From JAGNNV01 sp031412915 (GTDB taxonomy: Bacteria; Acidobacteriota; Vicinamibacteria; Fen-336; JAGNNV01), in NCBI GenBank assembly GCA_031412915.1, contig JANODX010000115.1, positions 1 to 47,955 on the forward strand: 47,955 nt of DNA, in the 5' to 3' direction. The notes under the pieces were generated by a model, which searched no databases, was not told the origin of the DNA, and saw nothing but the letters and a program-made list of their open reading frames with translations. A program made the translations under genes and the position numbers. This document shows positions 18,526 to 26,350 of the stretch, one piece after another (the stretch's first letter is position 1; each line of letters begins with the position of its first letter).

Positions 18526-18979
18526 ACGCGGCACCACCTTCATCGAGGTGCTGGCGGTCGCCACTATCGTCGCCATTCTGGCTTCCGCGATCCTGCCCCT
18601 GTCGCGCGTGACCCGGCAGCGACAGAAAGAGCTCGAGCTCCGCCGGAACCTGCGCGAAATCCGAGCCGCCATCGATCGCTTCAAGGATGGGGTGGATCGC
18701 GGCCAGATTGGCGGGACCGACGTCCGGCTTGGGAGTGAAGGGTACCCGCGGTCGCTCGAGACTCTCGTGGAGGGCGTCAATCAGGTGGGCCGCCCGGGCT
18801 TTAAGCTGAAGCTCATGCGGCGGATTCCAGCGGATCCATTTTCGGGCGCGGCCGAGTGGGGGATGCGTTGCTATCAGGACGAACCGGACTCCTCCTCGTG
18901 GTGTGGCGACAACGTTTACGATGTGTACTGCCTCTCCGAGGGACAAGCCCTCGATGGCACAAAGCTGAAGGACTGGTGA
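18512..18979 (+). CDS. type II secretion pseudopilin (prepilin-type N terminus)
   Basis: The 155-residue protein has a short basic leader ending at Gly7, followed by TTFIEVLAVATIVAILAS. This is a class III prepilin signal with Glu at mature position 5 and a long hydrophobic helix. The C-terminal part resembles GspG-like domains in its YPRSLETLVEG and RRIPADPFSG motifs, and it contains several cysteines. The gene starts with GTG inside the 3' end of the PilO-like gene and overlaps the next pseudopilin gene as TGATG. It should be cut by a prepilin peptidase, which is not in the window. Confidence 0.85.
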   Translation: MLRSERGTTFIEVLAVATIVAILASAILPLSRVTRQRQKELELRRNLREIRAAIDRFKDGVDRGQIGGTDVRLGSEGYPRSLETLVEGVNQVGRPGFKLKLMRRIPADPFSGAAEWGMRCYQDEPDSSSWCGDNVYDVYCLSEGQALDGTKLKDW

Positions 18980-19407
18980 TGGTGGGATTGAGCCCAGGGT
19001 CTGGCAACCGGAGACGAGCGCTGGGCGGTCGTTCGTCCGGGTTCACGCTGCTCGAGTTGATCGTGGTCATCACCATCATGGGGGTTCTGGTATCCATTGC
19101 CCTCCCCAATTACCGCAACTCGATTCTGCAGGCTAAAGAGGCGGTGCTGCGCGAGAATCTCTATCGGTTGCGCGATCTGATCGACCAGTTCCAGTCGGAC
19201 AAGGGAAAGTACCCGGAGACCCTGGAATCCCTGGTCACGGACGGTTACTTGAGAAAGCTGCCGTCCGACCCCATCTCGGGAGAACCCTGGGTCGAGGTCC
19301 CGCCCGAAACCGATTCCAACAGCGGCGAGGCCCTGACCGGGGTGTTCGACGTCAAGAGCGCTTCGACCCTGGTCGGAATGAACGGCGTGGTCTACAGCGA
19401 ATGGTGA
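18979..19407 (+). CDS. gspG: GspG-like major pseudopilin
   Basis: The 142-residue product has a leader ending at Gly21 followed by FTLLELIVVITIMGVLVSIALP, with the conserved Glu at mature position 5. The globular part has the GspG pattern: a long helix with LRDLIDQFQSDKGKYPETL, then LPSDPISGEPW and a C-terminal strand. The paired pseudopilin genes and the GspG fold suggest this is the main subunit of the pseudopilus that pushes substrates through the secretin. The start is the ATG of the TGATG overlap with the previous gene; a longer open frame upstream lies inside that gene. Confidence 0.85.
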   Translation: MVGLSPGSGNRRRALGGRSSGFTLLELIVVITIMGVLVSIALPNYRNSILQAKEAVLRENLYRLRDLIDQFQSDKGKYPETLESLVTDGYLRKLPSDPISGEPWVEVPPETDSNSGEALTGVFDVKSASTLVGMNGVVYSEW

Positions 19408-19934
19408 TGGGGAAAAAGGAGTTGGGCCTGGCGCTGCTTCTACTCGTCGGTGTGTTCCTGGGGTGGAAGGCCCTCACGGGCACGTCCGACACCGCGGCGA
19501 GGGCGGCGCTCCGCCTCGAGGTCGGCTCGGAAGTTCCCGCCATCGGCTTGGATCGGTTGGGGCGAAGTGATACAACTTCGGCATCGCCCTCCCGGGATGT
19601 CTTCAGGTTCGGTCGCGACTCGCGCGCCGATCTCTCTCCCGTACCCACACCGATGATCATCCTCCCCCCTCTTCCCACGCCGCTGTCGACGCCCGAAGGG
19701 GAGCCGACTCCCACTCCGTGGCCGGTTCTCAATGTCTCGCTCATCGGGATCGTTGATAATGGGGCCGGCAGGAAGGTCGCCTCTTTCATCAAGGATGGAG
19801 AAATCCTTCTCGTGGGTCAGCCCGGGCAGGTGCTGGGGAACGCGTTTCGCGTGGTTCGCATCGGCACCGAGTCGGCGGAAATCGAAGAACTCGGATCGGG
19901 GCGGATGCGCCGCCTTCCGCTCAAGACAAACTAA
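19407..19934 (+). CDS. PilP/GspC-like periplasmic linker protein
   Basis: This 175-residue protein has an N-terminal membrane anchor (about 5-22), a flexible Pro/Thr-rich middle and a C-terminal beta domain. That domain reads like the homology region of GspC/PilP (LNVSLIGIVDNGAGRKVASF, then a LVGQPGQVLGNAFRVV stretch). In such systems this domain binds the N domains of the secretin and ties it to the inner-membrane complex. Its position directly before the secretin gene supports the role. I chose ATG 19407, which forms TGATG with the preceding stop, over ATG 19401. Confidence 0.75.
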   Translation: MGKKELGLALLLLVGVFLGWKALTGTSDTAARAALRLEVGSEVPAIGLDRLGRSDTTSASPSRDVFRFGRDSRADLSPVPTPMIILPPLPTPLSTPEGEPTPTPWPVLNVSLIGIVDNGAGRKVASFIKDGEILLVGQPGQVLGNAFRVVRIGTESAEIEELGSGRMRRLPLKTN

Positions 19935-19944
19935 GATTGGGAAG

Positions 19945-22326
19945 TTGAAAATCAGATTGATCGGCCATCGTGGTTCAATTCGCGGAGCACCGCTCCTCTG
20001 CCTGGTCTTGCTGCTCGGAGTCTTTTCCGGCGCCTGTGCGGCCGGCCGCGCTTACCGTTCCGGCCAGAGGAACTCGGAGCGCGGCGACTGGGACGTGGCG
20101 GTGGCCCGATTCACCCTTGCGCTGAACTCGTCTCCCAAGAACATCTCATACAAGATTGCCCTCGAGAACGCGAGGATTCAGGCCAGTCGCGCTCACGTCG
20201 AAAAAGCACGGAAACAGCTTCAAGCCGGGAATCTCGAAAAGGCCATGGAGGAGTATGGGATCGCGGGGGGCTACGACCCTTCTAACGAGGCGGCCCGGAA
20301 CGAAGTCAAGAGTCTCAGAGCCCGTATCGACAAGCTCGCCGCCGACAAGCGTCAGGCCAGAGAACTCGCGGCTCGACGGCCCACGGATGTCACCCTGCCC
20401 GTGCCGTTTCTGTCGCCCCGCTCTCCCGTGCTGATCAAACTCAGCATGACCGCCCCGCTGGAGAAGGTCTATCAGACCCTGGGCACCCTGGCGGGGGTCA
20501 ACGTGGTCTTCGACCCCGATATGCAGGCAAAAGACCGAACCATCACCGCCAGTCTGACCGGAGTCACCTTTCAGGAGGCCCTGGATCAGATTGGACTGAT
20601 CAACCGAAAGGCCTATCGCGTTCTCGATCGGAATACGATTCTGATCATCGACGACACCAACCCCCAGACCCGGCAACGCTGGGACGATCAGGTGATGCGG
20701 ACGTTCTACCTTGAGAACATCGAGGTCAAGGATGTCGAAGCTGTGCTCCGCACCGCTCTGGGACCGCAGGCCAAGGTCACGAAGAACGACGCCACGAATG
20801 CTCTGACCGTCATCTCGACGCTGGACGAGATGGCGCTGGCCGATCGGTTCATCCGCTCCAACGACAAGCCCAGGGGAGAGATTCTCGTGGAAGTCGAAAT
20901 CCTGGAGATCAATCGCACGAAGGCCAAAGAATACGGCCTCCAACTCTCGAATTATCAGGTGGGAGTGGAACTGCAGCCCACCGGAGTCGCGGGCGAAGTT
21001 GCGGGCGGACTTACGAACCTGCGGGCCCATCTCCTCTCCTCTCTGAACGCCGCCGACTGGGTCGTTCAGATTCCCTCGGCCCTGTTCGCGAAGTTCCTGC
21101 ACGACGATTCGACCGTCAAAATACTCTCCTCGCCCAAGGTCCGCGCCTTCGAGGGCAAGAAGGCGACCTTCAATGTCGGCACCGATGTCCCCATCCCCCA
21201 GTTTTATCCGGGCTACAGTACGGGAGTTCAGCCCGGCGCGGCCGGAGGATTCGCCGGCGGCAGCACGAGCGCCCAGTATCGGACGGTGGGTGTGAACATG
21301 GAGATCGACAAGGCGAGAGTCACGGCCAGCGACGAGGTCACCATGGAATTCAAGGCGGAGTTTTCCCTGATCGGCGAAGACAAGGTCTTTGGCACGGGCC
21401 TCAACCAGGTGAACTACCCGCAGTTCCTGAGCCGCAAAATCGAGAATACCCTCCGTCTCTCCGACGGGGTCACTGCCGTCATCGGCGGTCTTCTCCAGGG
21501 CCGTGAAGCCCGCTCCCTCAAGGGCGCTATCGGCGTGGAGTCGATCCCTATTCTCAACAAGGTTCTGGGCGGCCACACCAGTAAGGACGAGGAGGTCGAG
21601 ATCTTGATTTCCCTGACCCCTCACATCTTGCGGGCTCCAACCATTCTTCTCGAAGACGTGGAGCCGCTCTATCTGGGCCTGCGAAACAATCTGCGGATTC
21701 CCGGCGTGCGTCCCTTGTTTGGGCCCGCGGAGGTTCCCGCTGAGGGCAATGACCCGACCCCTCCCGACCCGCTCTCTGGGCCGTCGCCGACCCCTCAGAG
21801 CGCGGGGACGCCGCGCCCGCAGTCGACGCCGGCAACGCCCCCGGAGGCCCTCCCCACCCCCACACCCCAGGGGAGCCCGGTTCCAGCTCCCTCGGCCGCC
21901 GTGCCGACCGAGGATGCGCTTTCCTCCAGATCGGCGTGGGACCGAACCGAGATCCAGATGAAGGTCGGGGAGATCCAGCGCGTGGCCCTGAATCTCTTCA
22001 ACGCACGCTCGGTCAAGGAAGTGACGATCGTGGTGCGCGCGGATTCGCCCGCTCTCGAGTTTGTGGAGATTGGGCCGGGCCAACTGCTCTCGGTCGATGG
22101 CGTCCAGGTTGTCGCGGAAAGGCAGATGACGAGCGCGCGCGCTTCAGCCCAGTTCAATAGGCTCACGCCTCTGGCGGGCGGAACCGGGGCGGTGGCCGTT
22201 ATCGGCTTCCGGGCCAGCCGGCCGGGGGAGGTCACGATCTTTGTGGAGAGCCTGTCCTTGAGTTCCGGGCAGGAACCGCGCCCGGTTCCTCTGGCCGGAG
22301 CCGTTCGTGTTACGGTGGTGCCATGA
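19945..22326 (+). CDS. gspD: secretin (GspD/PilQ) with N-terminal TPRs and C-terminal cohesin-like domain
   Basis: The product is about 793 residues. It has a signal peptide with a possible acylated Cys31, TPR-like repeats (about 35-130), a secretin/TonB N domain (165-236), a NolW-like domain (250-305) and the beta-barrel secretin domain (310-565), which includes VEILEINRTKAKEYG, SSPKVRAFEGKKATF and LTPHILR. A Pro/Thr-rich linker (600-655) leads to a cohesin-like beta-sandwich (668-793) with a VGEIQRVALNLFNARSV opening. It forms the outer-membrane channel. No ATG is available; TTG 19945 or TTG 19957 is the start, the first touching and the second 12 bp after GGGAAG. The stop overlaps the next gene as ATGA. 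Confidence 0.9.
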   Translation: MKIRLIGHRGSIRGAPLLCLVLLLGVFSGACAAGRAYRSGQRNSERGDWDVAVARFTLALNSSPKNISYKIALENARIQASRAHVEKARKQLQAGNLEKAMEEYGIAGGYDPSNEAARNEVKSLRARIDKLAADKRQARELAARRPTDVTLPVPFLSPRSPVLIKLSMTAPLEKVYQTLGTLAGVNVVFDPDMQAKDRTITASLTGVTFQEALDQIGLINRKAYRVLDRNTILIIDDTNPQTRQRWDDQVMRTFYLENIEVKDVEAVLRTALGPQAKVTKNDATNALTVISTLDEMALADRFIRSNDKPRGEILVEVEILEINRTKAKEYGLQLSNYQVGVELQPTGVAGEVAGGLTNLRAHLLSSLNAADWVVQIPSALFAKFLHDDSTVKILSSPKVRAFEGKKATFNVGTDVPIPQFYPGYSTGVQPGAAGGFAGGSTSAQYRTVGVNMEIDKARVTASDEVTMEFKAEFSLIGEDKVFGTGLNQVNYPQFLSRKIENTLRLSDGVTAVIGGLLQGREARSLKGAIGVESIPILNKVLGGHTSKDEEVEILISLTPHILRAPTILLEDVEPLYLGLRNNLRIPGVRPLFGPAEVPAEGNDPTPPDPLSGPSPTPQSAGTPRPQSTPATPPEALPTPTPQGSPVPAPSAAVPTEDALSSRSAWDRTEIQMKVGEIQRVALNLFNARSVKEVTIVVRADSPALEFVEIGPGQLLSVDGVQVVAERQMTSARASAQFNRLTPLAGGTGAVAVIGFRASRPGEVTIFVESLSLSSGQEPRPVPLAGAVRVTVVP

Positions 22327-23027
22327 GTAGCCATTTTGCGGCTTTGCTCCCCGGGGTCCGTGCGGTCTGCGCTCTTCTTCTCGCCGCGCTCCTGCCTGCT
22401 TGCGGACAGGCGATCATCACCGCCCCTGTCGGCTCCACGATGGCGATCTCCGTAAACCCGCCATTCATAGCCGCCCAGGGGGATGCCGCGATCGTGTCCG
22501 TCCTCGTGATCGAACCCGCGGGAACCCCGGTTCCCGACGGGACCGTGATTCAGTTCTTCACCACCCTCGGAACCATTCAGGAACAGGCCAAGACGAACGA
22601 CGGGGTGGCCAGAGTGAACCTCATTTCCGACAGTCGGTCGGGGACGGCCAAGGTGACCGCGTTCTCCGGTCCCGCCACGATTTCGGCCGACGTCATCATT
22701 GGAGCAACCCGTCCGACCAGAGTCGTGCCCGTCCTGCTCGACGCGCGGATCAATCTTTCGCTGGGGCAAACGATTGGAGACTTCAAGGTGACAGTCTTCG
22801 ATGCCAACGGCAATCCGGTGTCCCGGGTTCCGGTCCGCTTCTCCGTTCTCGATAATCCCGCCCTGGACACCATCCTGGACGGCCCCGATGTCTTCACCGA
22901 CAACAACGGCGATGCGGCCAACCGAGTGCAGACGAAGCGGGTCGAGGCGGGAACCATTCGGTTGCGGGCCGAGGTTCTGTCTTCGACCGCCCTCTCGACG
23001 GAGTTCACTTTCCCGGTCGTCAAATAG
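22323..23027 (+). CDS. lipoprotein with Ig-like (invasin/Big_1-type) domains
   Basis: The 234-residue product has a lipoprotein signal ending in LLPACG, with Cys27 as the lipidation site. The rest is beta-rich and reads as two Ig-like folds of the Big_1/invasin sort: ISVNPPFIAAQGDAAIVSV, then PVPDGTVIQFFTTLGTI and TNDGVARVNLISDSRSGTA in the first, and a similar arrangement ending in TFPVVK in the second. Such domains usually project from the surface or line the periplasm. It is translationally coupled to the secretin gene (ATGA), so it likely associates with the channel, perhaps as a pilotin-like or accessory protein. That role is inferred from position only. Confidence 0.75.
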   Translation: MSSHFAALLPGVRAVCALLLAALLPACGQAIITAPVGSTMAISVNPPFIAAQGDAAIVSVLVIEPAGTPVPDGTVIQFFTTLGTIQEQAKTNDGVARVNLISDSRSGTAKVTAFSGPATISADVIIGATRPTRVVPVLLDARINLSLGQTIGDFKVTVFDANGNPVSRVPVRFSVLDNPALDTILDGPDVFTDNNGDAANRVQTKRVEAGTIRLRAEVLSSTALSTEFTFPVVK

Positions 23028-23039
23028 TCTGGAAGCGTG

Positions 23040-23720
23040 ATGCGGCTTTTCGGATTGAGCATTCTGGTCCTCGGGTGCATGGTGGCCGGACCCGCCGGCG
23101 CCGACACCCTCTTCCTTCAGACCGGGAAGACTCTCAAGATCACGGCTCTGACTTGTGACGAAAAGACCTGCGTCGCCACCTTGCCGGGCGGAGAAGTGGA
23201 AGTCCGCGCCACCGACATCCTGCGCCTGGAGCAAGACGACGACGTGGAATCCGAACCCGCCTCTGCCCCGGCACACGGTTCCGAGGGCCCGGCCTCCAGC
23301 CGCGCCCGCTCCATCGAAGACCTGGTGGCCGAGGCGGCCCGGCGCTACTCCCTGCCAAGGTCCCTAGTGCGGGCCGTGGCCAAAGCGGAGTCGGCCCTCG
23401 ATCCCAATGCCATCTCCTCCAAGGGCGCTCAGGGCGTGATGCAACTGATGCCGGGCACGGCCCGTGATCTGGGCGTCCAGAACAGCTTCGATCCCGGCGA
23501 GAACATAGACGCGGGCGCTCGCCTGCTCCGGCTTCTTCTGGAGAAGTACCAGGGCCGAGTTGCCGAGGCGCTCGCCGCCTACAACGCCGGCGCTGGAGCG
23601 GTCGCGAAGTACAAGGGCGTTCCGCCCTATCGCGAGACGCGCGGTTACATTCGCACGGTTGTGAAGGACTTCCAGAAGGATGAGACGCAAGGCGCGGCCG
23701 CGCCTGAGAAGAAGCGGTGA
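23040..23720 (+). CDS. lytic transglycosylase (SLT domain), secretion-linked
   Basis: The 226-residue protein has a signal peptide (1-21), a short N-terminal beta domain of about 45 residues, a linker, and a C-terminal SLT domain from about 90 on. The catalytic Glu117 lies in AVAKAESALDPNA. The GAQGVMQLMPGTARDLGV and ALAAYNAGAGAV motifs complete the soluble lytic transglycosylase fold. These enzymes cut peptidoglycan glycan strands and often open the wall for trans-envelope machines. Its location inside the secretion operon fits this. The start may be GTG 23037 or ATG 23040. The stop overlaps the next gene as GTGA. Confidence 0.9.
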   Translation: MRLFGLSILVLGCMVAGPAGADTLFLQTGKTLKITALTCDEKTCVATLPGGEVEVRATDILRLEQDDDVESEPASAPAHGSEGPASSRARSIEDLVAEAARRYSLPRSLVRAVAKAESALDPNAISSKGAQGVMQLMPGTARDLGVQNSFDPGENIDAGARLLRLLLEKYQGRVAEALAAYNAGAGAVAKYKGVPPYRETRGYIRTVVKDFQKDETQGAAAPEKKR

Positions 23721-24379
23721 GTTCTCGGGCTCCCCTCGCGGGCTGGTCGCGCGGGCAGGACGGCTTCTCCATGCCCGCGCTTCTCGCCATGCTGGCCGTT
23801 ATGGCCATCGCCTTGATGCTGGCCATGCCCTCCTGGCGATACCTCGCCAAAGACGACAAGGAGCAGGAACTCATCTTCCGCGGACGTCAGATCGCCAACG
23901 CGGTTGCGCGCTTCCAGCGCAAGAACGGAAACGCTCTGCCTGCCACTCTGGAACAACTGGTGCAGGCGAAGTTCCTGCGCAAGGCCTACAAAGATCCCAT
24001 GACGCCTGACGGCAAATGGCGCTTCATGCGGCCGGGTGAGGCCGGTCCCGTCCGTCCCGGGGGGGCGGTGAGCGAGGGAGGGCCGGCCCGGCCTACGCCC
24101 ACGCCCAGGCCCACGCCGTCACCGACCGCGACGCCATTTGGGCGTAGCCCCGGGACCCACACGGGGCCCATTGCCGGAGTCGCAAGCCTGTCCACAGAAC
24201 GCGGGTTTCGCACGGTGAACGGAACCCAGAACTACAACCAATGGATCTTCGCTCCTAACATCCCGTTCATCGTCGGCGGACGGCCTCTGGTGGGCGCCCC
24301 TCCTGGAGGTCCGAATCAAGTGCCCGTTCAGAGCGGCATCCGGGCTCCCGATCTGGAGGCCCCCCGGGTGTCACGGTGA
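23717..24379 (+). CDS. pseudopilin-like protein lacking Glu5
   Basis: The 220-residue product has a prepilin-like leader ending at Gly16 and then FSMPALLAMLAVMAIALMLA. Mature position 5 is Ala, not the nearly invariant Glu. After the helix comes a GspG-like segment (RQIANAVARFQRKNGNALP and LRKAYKDPMTPDGKW). A Pro/Thr-rich tail follows and then a region rich in Gly/Asn. Loss of Glu5 is known for the tip pseudopilin GspK, so this could be a tip or adaptor subunit. Its size and fold differ from GspK. Its 3' end overlaps the convergent STN-domain gene by 9 bp. Confidence 0.7.
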   Translation: MSSRAPLAGWSRGQDGFSMPALLAMLAVMAIALMLAMPSWRYLAKDDKEQELIFRGRQIANAVARFQRKNGNALPATLEQLVQAKFLRKAYKDPMTPDGKWRFMRPGEAGPVRPGGAVSEGGPARPTPTPRPTPSPTATPFGRSPGTHTGPIAGVASLSTERGFRTVNGTQNYNQWIFAPNIPFIVGGRPLVGAPPGGPNQVPVQSGIRAPDLEAPRVSR

Positions 24380-25030
24380 GGGCGAAGGTAAAGGCGGAGG
24401 TGAAGACGGAGCCGTAGGCCGAGGTCCGTACGGTGCGCCGAACGGAGACCTTGGGGCAAAGGGAGAAGTGGGGAATGGCGAGGCCGGCGAACCCGGCCCT
24501 CGGGCCGGCGCCGTCGAGGGCGGTGACGGTTCAGGTTCCGGGGTCTCTTCCGCTTCCTCCGCCGGGTCGTCGTCCACCGGAGGCAGCGAGGTTCTCGGAG
24601 TCGCGAACGGCTGAGGTCTCGATCCCCCGGCGGCCGGTCCGGAGGCGGCCGCGGACTTGGGCACGACGCCCAGAATCATGAGGGACGTGACTCTCTTGCC
24701 GGAGAGGTCGAACAGCACCGCATAGTTGAGGTTCTGGCCCTCCAGCAAGCGGAGGAGAGTCTGGGCGACGGTGGGAGTATCGATCACGGCCCCGAAGAGC
24801 ACGGCGACCGGCCGCGCACCCTCGTAGGTGACCTTGAAGTTGGCGGCACGGGCCAGGGCATCGATGGTTTCGACGAGGGGCGACGCGGCCACCTGAATCC
24901 TCACCGAACTTGGACTGATGGTGACCGCGGGAGGGGCGGCCTGCACAGAATCACCAGGGCCTTCGGCCAGGGCCACGGCGAGAACGGTCCATCCGGAGCG
25001 ACGGAAACCAGCGAGACGAAGGGACCACAT
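24371..25030 (-). CDS. STN (secretin/TonB short N-terminal) domain protein
   Basis: The 219-residue product has a hydrophobic N-terminal segment ending near Ala32, suggesting export. One STN-like domain follows (about 42-122), recognisable by SVRIQVAASPLVETIDALARAANF-like helix-strand spacing, a TVAQTLLRLLEGQNLNYAV segment and a terminal strand. The last 95 residues are rich in Pro, Ser and Glu and look disordered. No secretin barrel is present. It may interact with the secretin or with TonB-type partners. Only position and the domain suggest this. It converges with and overlaps the pseudopilin-like gene by 9 bp and is read from the same side as the M23 gene. Confidence 0.65.
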   Translation of the reverse strand: MWSLRLAGFRRSGWTVLAVALAEGPGDSVQAAPPAVTISPSSVRIQVAASPLVETIDALARAANFKVTYEGARPVAVLFGAVIDTPTVAQTLLRLLEGQNLNYAVLFDLSGKRVTSLMILGVVPKSAAASGPAAGGSRPQPFATPRTSLPPVDDDPAEEAEETPEPEPSPPSTAPARGPGSPASPFPTSPFAPRSPFGAPYGPRPTAPSSPPPLPSPSP

Positions 25031-25044
25031 ACCCGAATACCCGA

Positions 25045-26262
25045 CTAACGCCGCAGGTCGTTCGCGGCTTTCAAGGCGAAGGGTCGAACGGGTAGAAGTG
25101 CCAGCGATCGCACGGCCGCGTCCTGAAAGGCCGGCCGGTCTTCCGCGCGGAGGGGCTCGGCCGGCGGACTTTGAATCCGCATGGGATCGGCCCAGGCGCC
25201 GTTCCTGGTGATTCCGTAGTGCAGGTGCGGTCCGGTCGCGAGTCCGGTGGCGCCCACGAGGCCGACGAGATCGCTCTGGGAGACGCGCTCACCCGGCCGG
25301 ACCAGAATCTTGGAGAGGTGTCCGTAGTAGCTGGTGTACCCGTTTGCGTGACGCAGGACGACGAGTTTTCCGTAACCCCCCTGGAAGCCGGCCGAGATCA
25401 CGGCGCCATGGCCGATTGCCCTTACCGGTGTTCCGTAGCCCGCGGTCAGATCCGTCCCATGGTGCGCTCTGGTGACGTGCAGGATCGGATGGAAGCGACC
25501 GCTCGAAAAACTGGAACTGATGCGGGTGAAACGCAGCGGTGATTTGAGGAACGCCTTCTTCAGGGGTTCTCCCGAGGGCTCGTAGTAAGCGGCGTGCCCA
25601 TCCTGGCCTTCGAATCGCACCGCGCGCAGCGGCCGGCCCGAGTTCACGAATTCGGCGGCCAGGATCTTTCCGTATCGTCGCAGTTGGCCGTCGAGATAGA
25701 ACTTCTCCACGGCCACGCGGAATGTGTCGCCTCGCCTTATCGCGGTGTTGAAGTCGATGTCCCAGGCGAAGATCTCGGAGAGTTCCATCGCGAGCTCATC
25801 CTTCTCGCCCATGGCGTCGATGGTCTCGAAAAGGCTGGATTGGATCGTGCCGGAGGCTGTCCCCACCCGAATTTCGTACTGCCGGGAGGCGATGTCCGAG
25901 TGGAGCTCCCGGCCGCGCCTTGAGACGCGGAGGGTCCGGAGTTCATCGATGGCGTAGGCGAAGGTGCGGAATTGTCCATCCTCGGTCAACGACAGGCGGA
26001 ACGGCTGACCGGGCTTGACGCTGCCAAGGTCGTAGTCCGGTCGCGCCGCCTCGACCAGATCGTGAATCGCCCGATTGCCGACCAGAGCCGACAAAGCAGA
26101 AGCCAGCGTCTCTCCCTGCTCGATCTCGCCCCGGACGATCGAGACGCGAGGCGTGACCGCGGCGACGGCCAGCGACTCGGAGCCACCCGACAAGAAGACC
26201 AGATCCACGGGCAGGCCGACGAGGGCCGCCGCGATTACCAAACAGAAAGAGGTCTTCTTCAA
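25045..26262 (-). CDS. M23 family metallopeptidase (LytM/OapA-like)
   Basis: The 405-residue protein has an N-terminal hydrophobic segment (4-33) that is a signal or anchor. A LysM-like/OapA-type region follows (about 40-130). The C-terminal LytM peptidase domain shows the zinc motifs HHGTDLTAGYGTPV (first His and Asp) and GPHLHYGI (HxH). It should cut peptide cross-links in the periplasmic peptidoglycan. The start is a TTG at 26262, the only good candidate before the signal. A -10-like TATAAT lies 24 bp upstream. It is divergent from mqnE and lies 14 bp upstream of the STN-domain gene. Confidence 0.88.
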   Translation of the reverse strand: MKKTSFCLVIAAALVGLPVDLVFLSGGSESLAVAAVTPRVSIVRGEIEQGETLASALSALVGNRAIHDLVEAARPDYDLGSVKPGQPFRLSLTEDGQFRTFAYAIDELRTLRVSRRGRELHSDIASRQYEIRVGTASGTIQSSLFETIDAMGEKDELAMELSEIFAWDIDFNTAIRRGDTFRVAVEKFYLDGQLRRYGKILAAEFVNSGRPLRAVRFEGQDGHAAYYEPSGEPLKKAFLKSPLRFTRISSSFSSGRFHPILHVTRAHHGTDLTAGYGTPVRAIGHGAVISAGFQGGYGKLVVLRHANGYTSYYGHLSKILVRPGERVSQSDLVGLVGATGLATGPHLHYGITRNGAWADPMRIQSPPAEPLRAEDRPAFQDAAVRSLALLPVRPFALKAANDLRR

Positions 26263-26285
26263 GGTCTTCTTACGCCCTGTCCTTC

Positions 26286-26291
26286 ATTATA
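26286..26291 (-). promoter_or_regulatory. possible -10 element for the M23 peptidase gene
   Basis: The minus strand reads TATAAT here, in an otherwise GC-rich gap and 24 bp before the TTG start of the M23 peptidase gene. No clear -35 hexamer is seen 17 bp upstream, so confidence is low. Confidence 0.3.
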
Positions 26292-26350
26292 GGCTCCGCG
26301 AACCGCCCGGGCTCTCGGCGCGAGCATCCCGGATCCAATAAGCTGACAGG

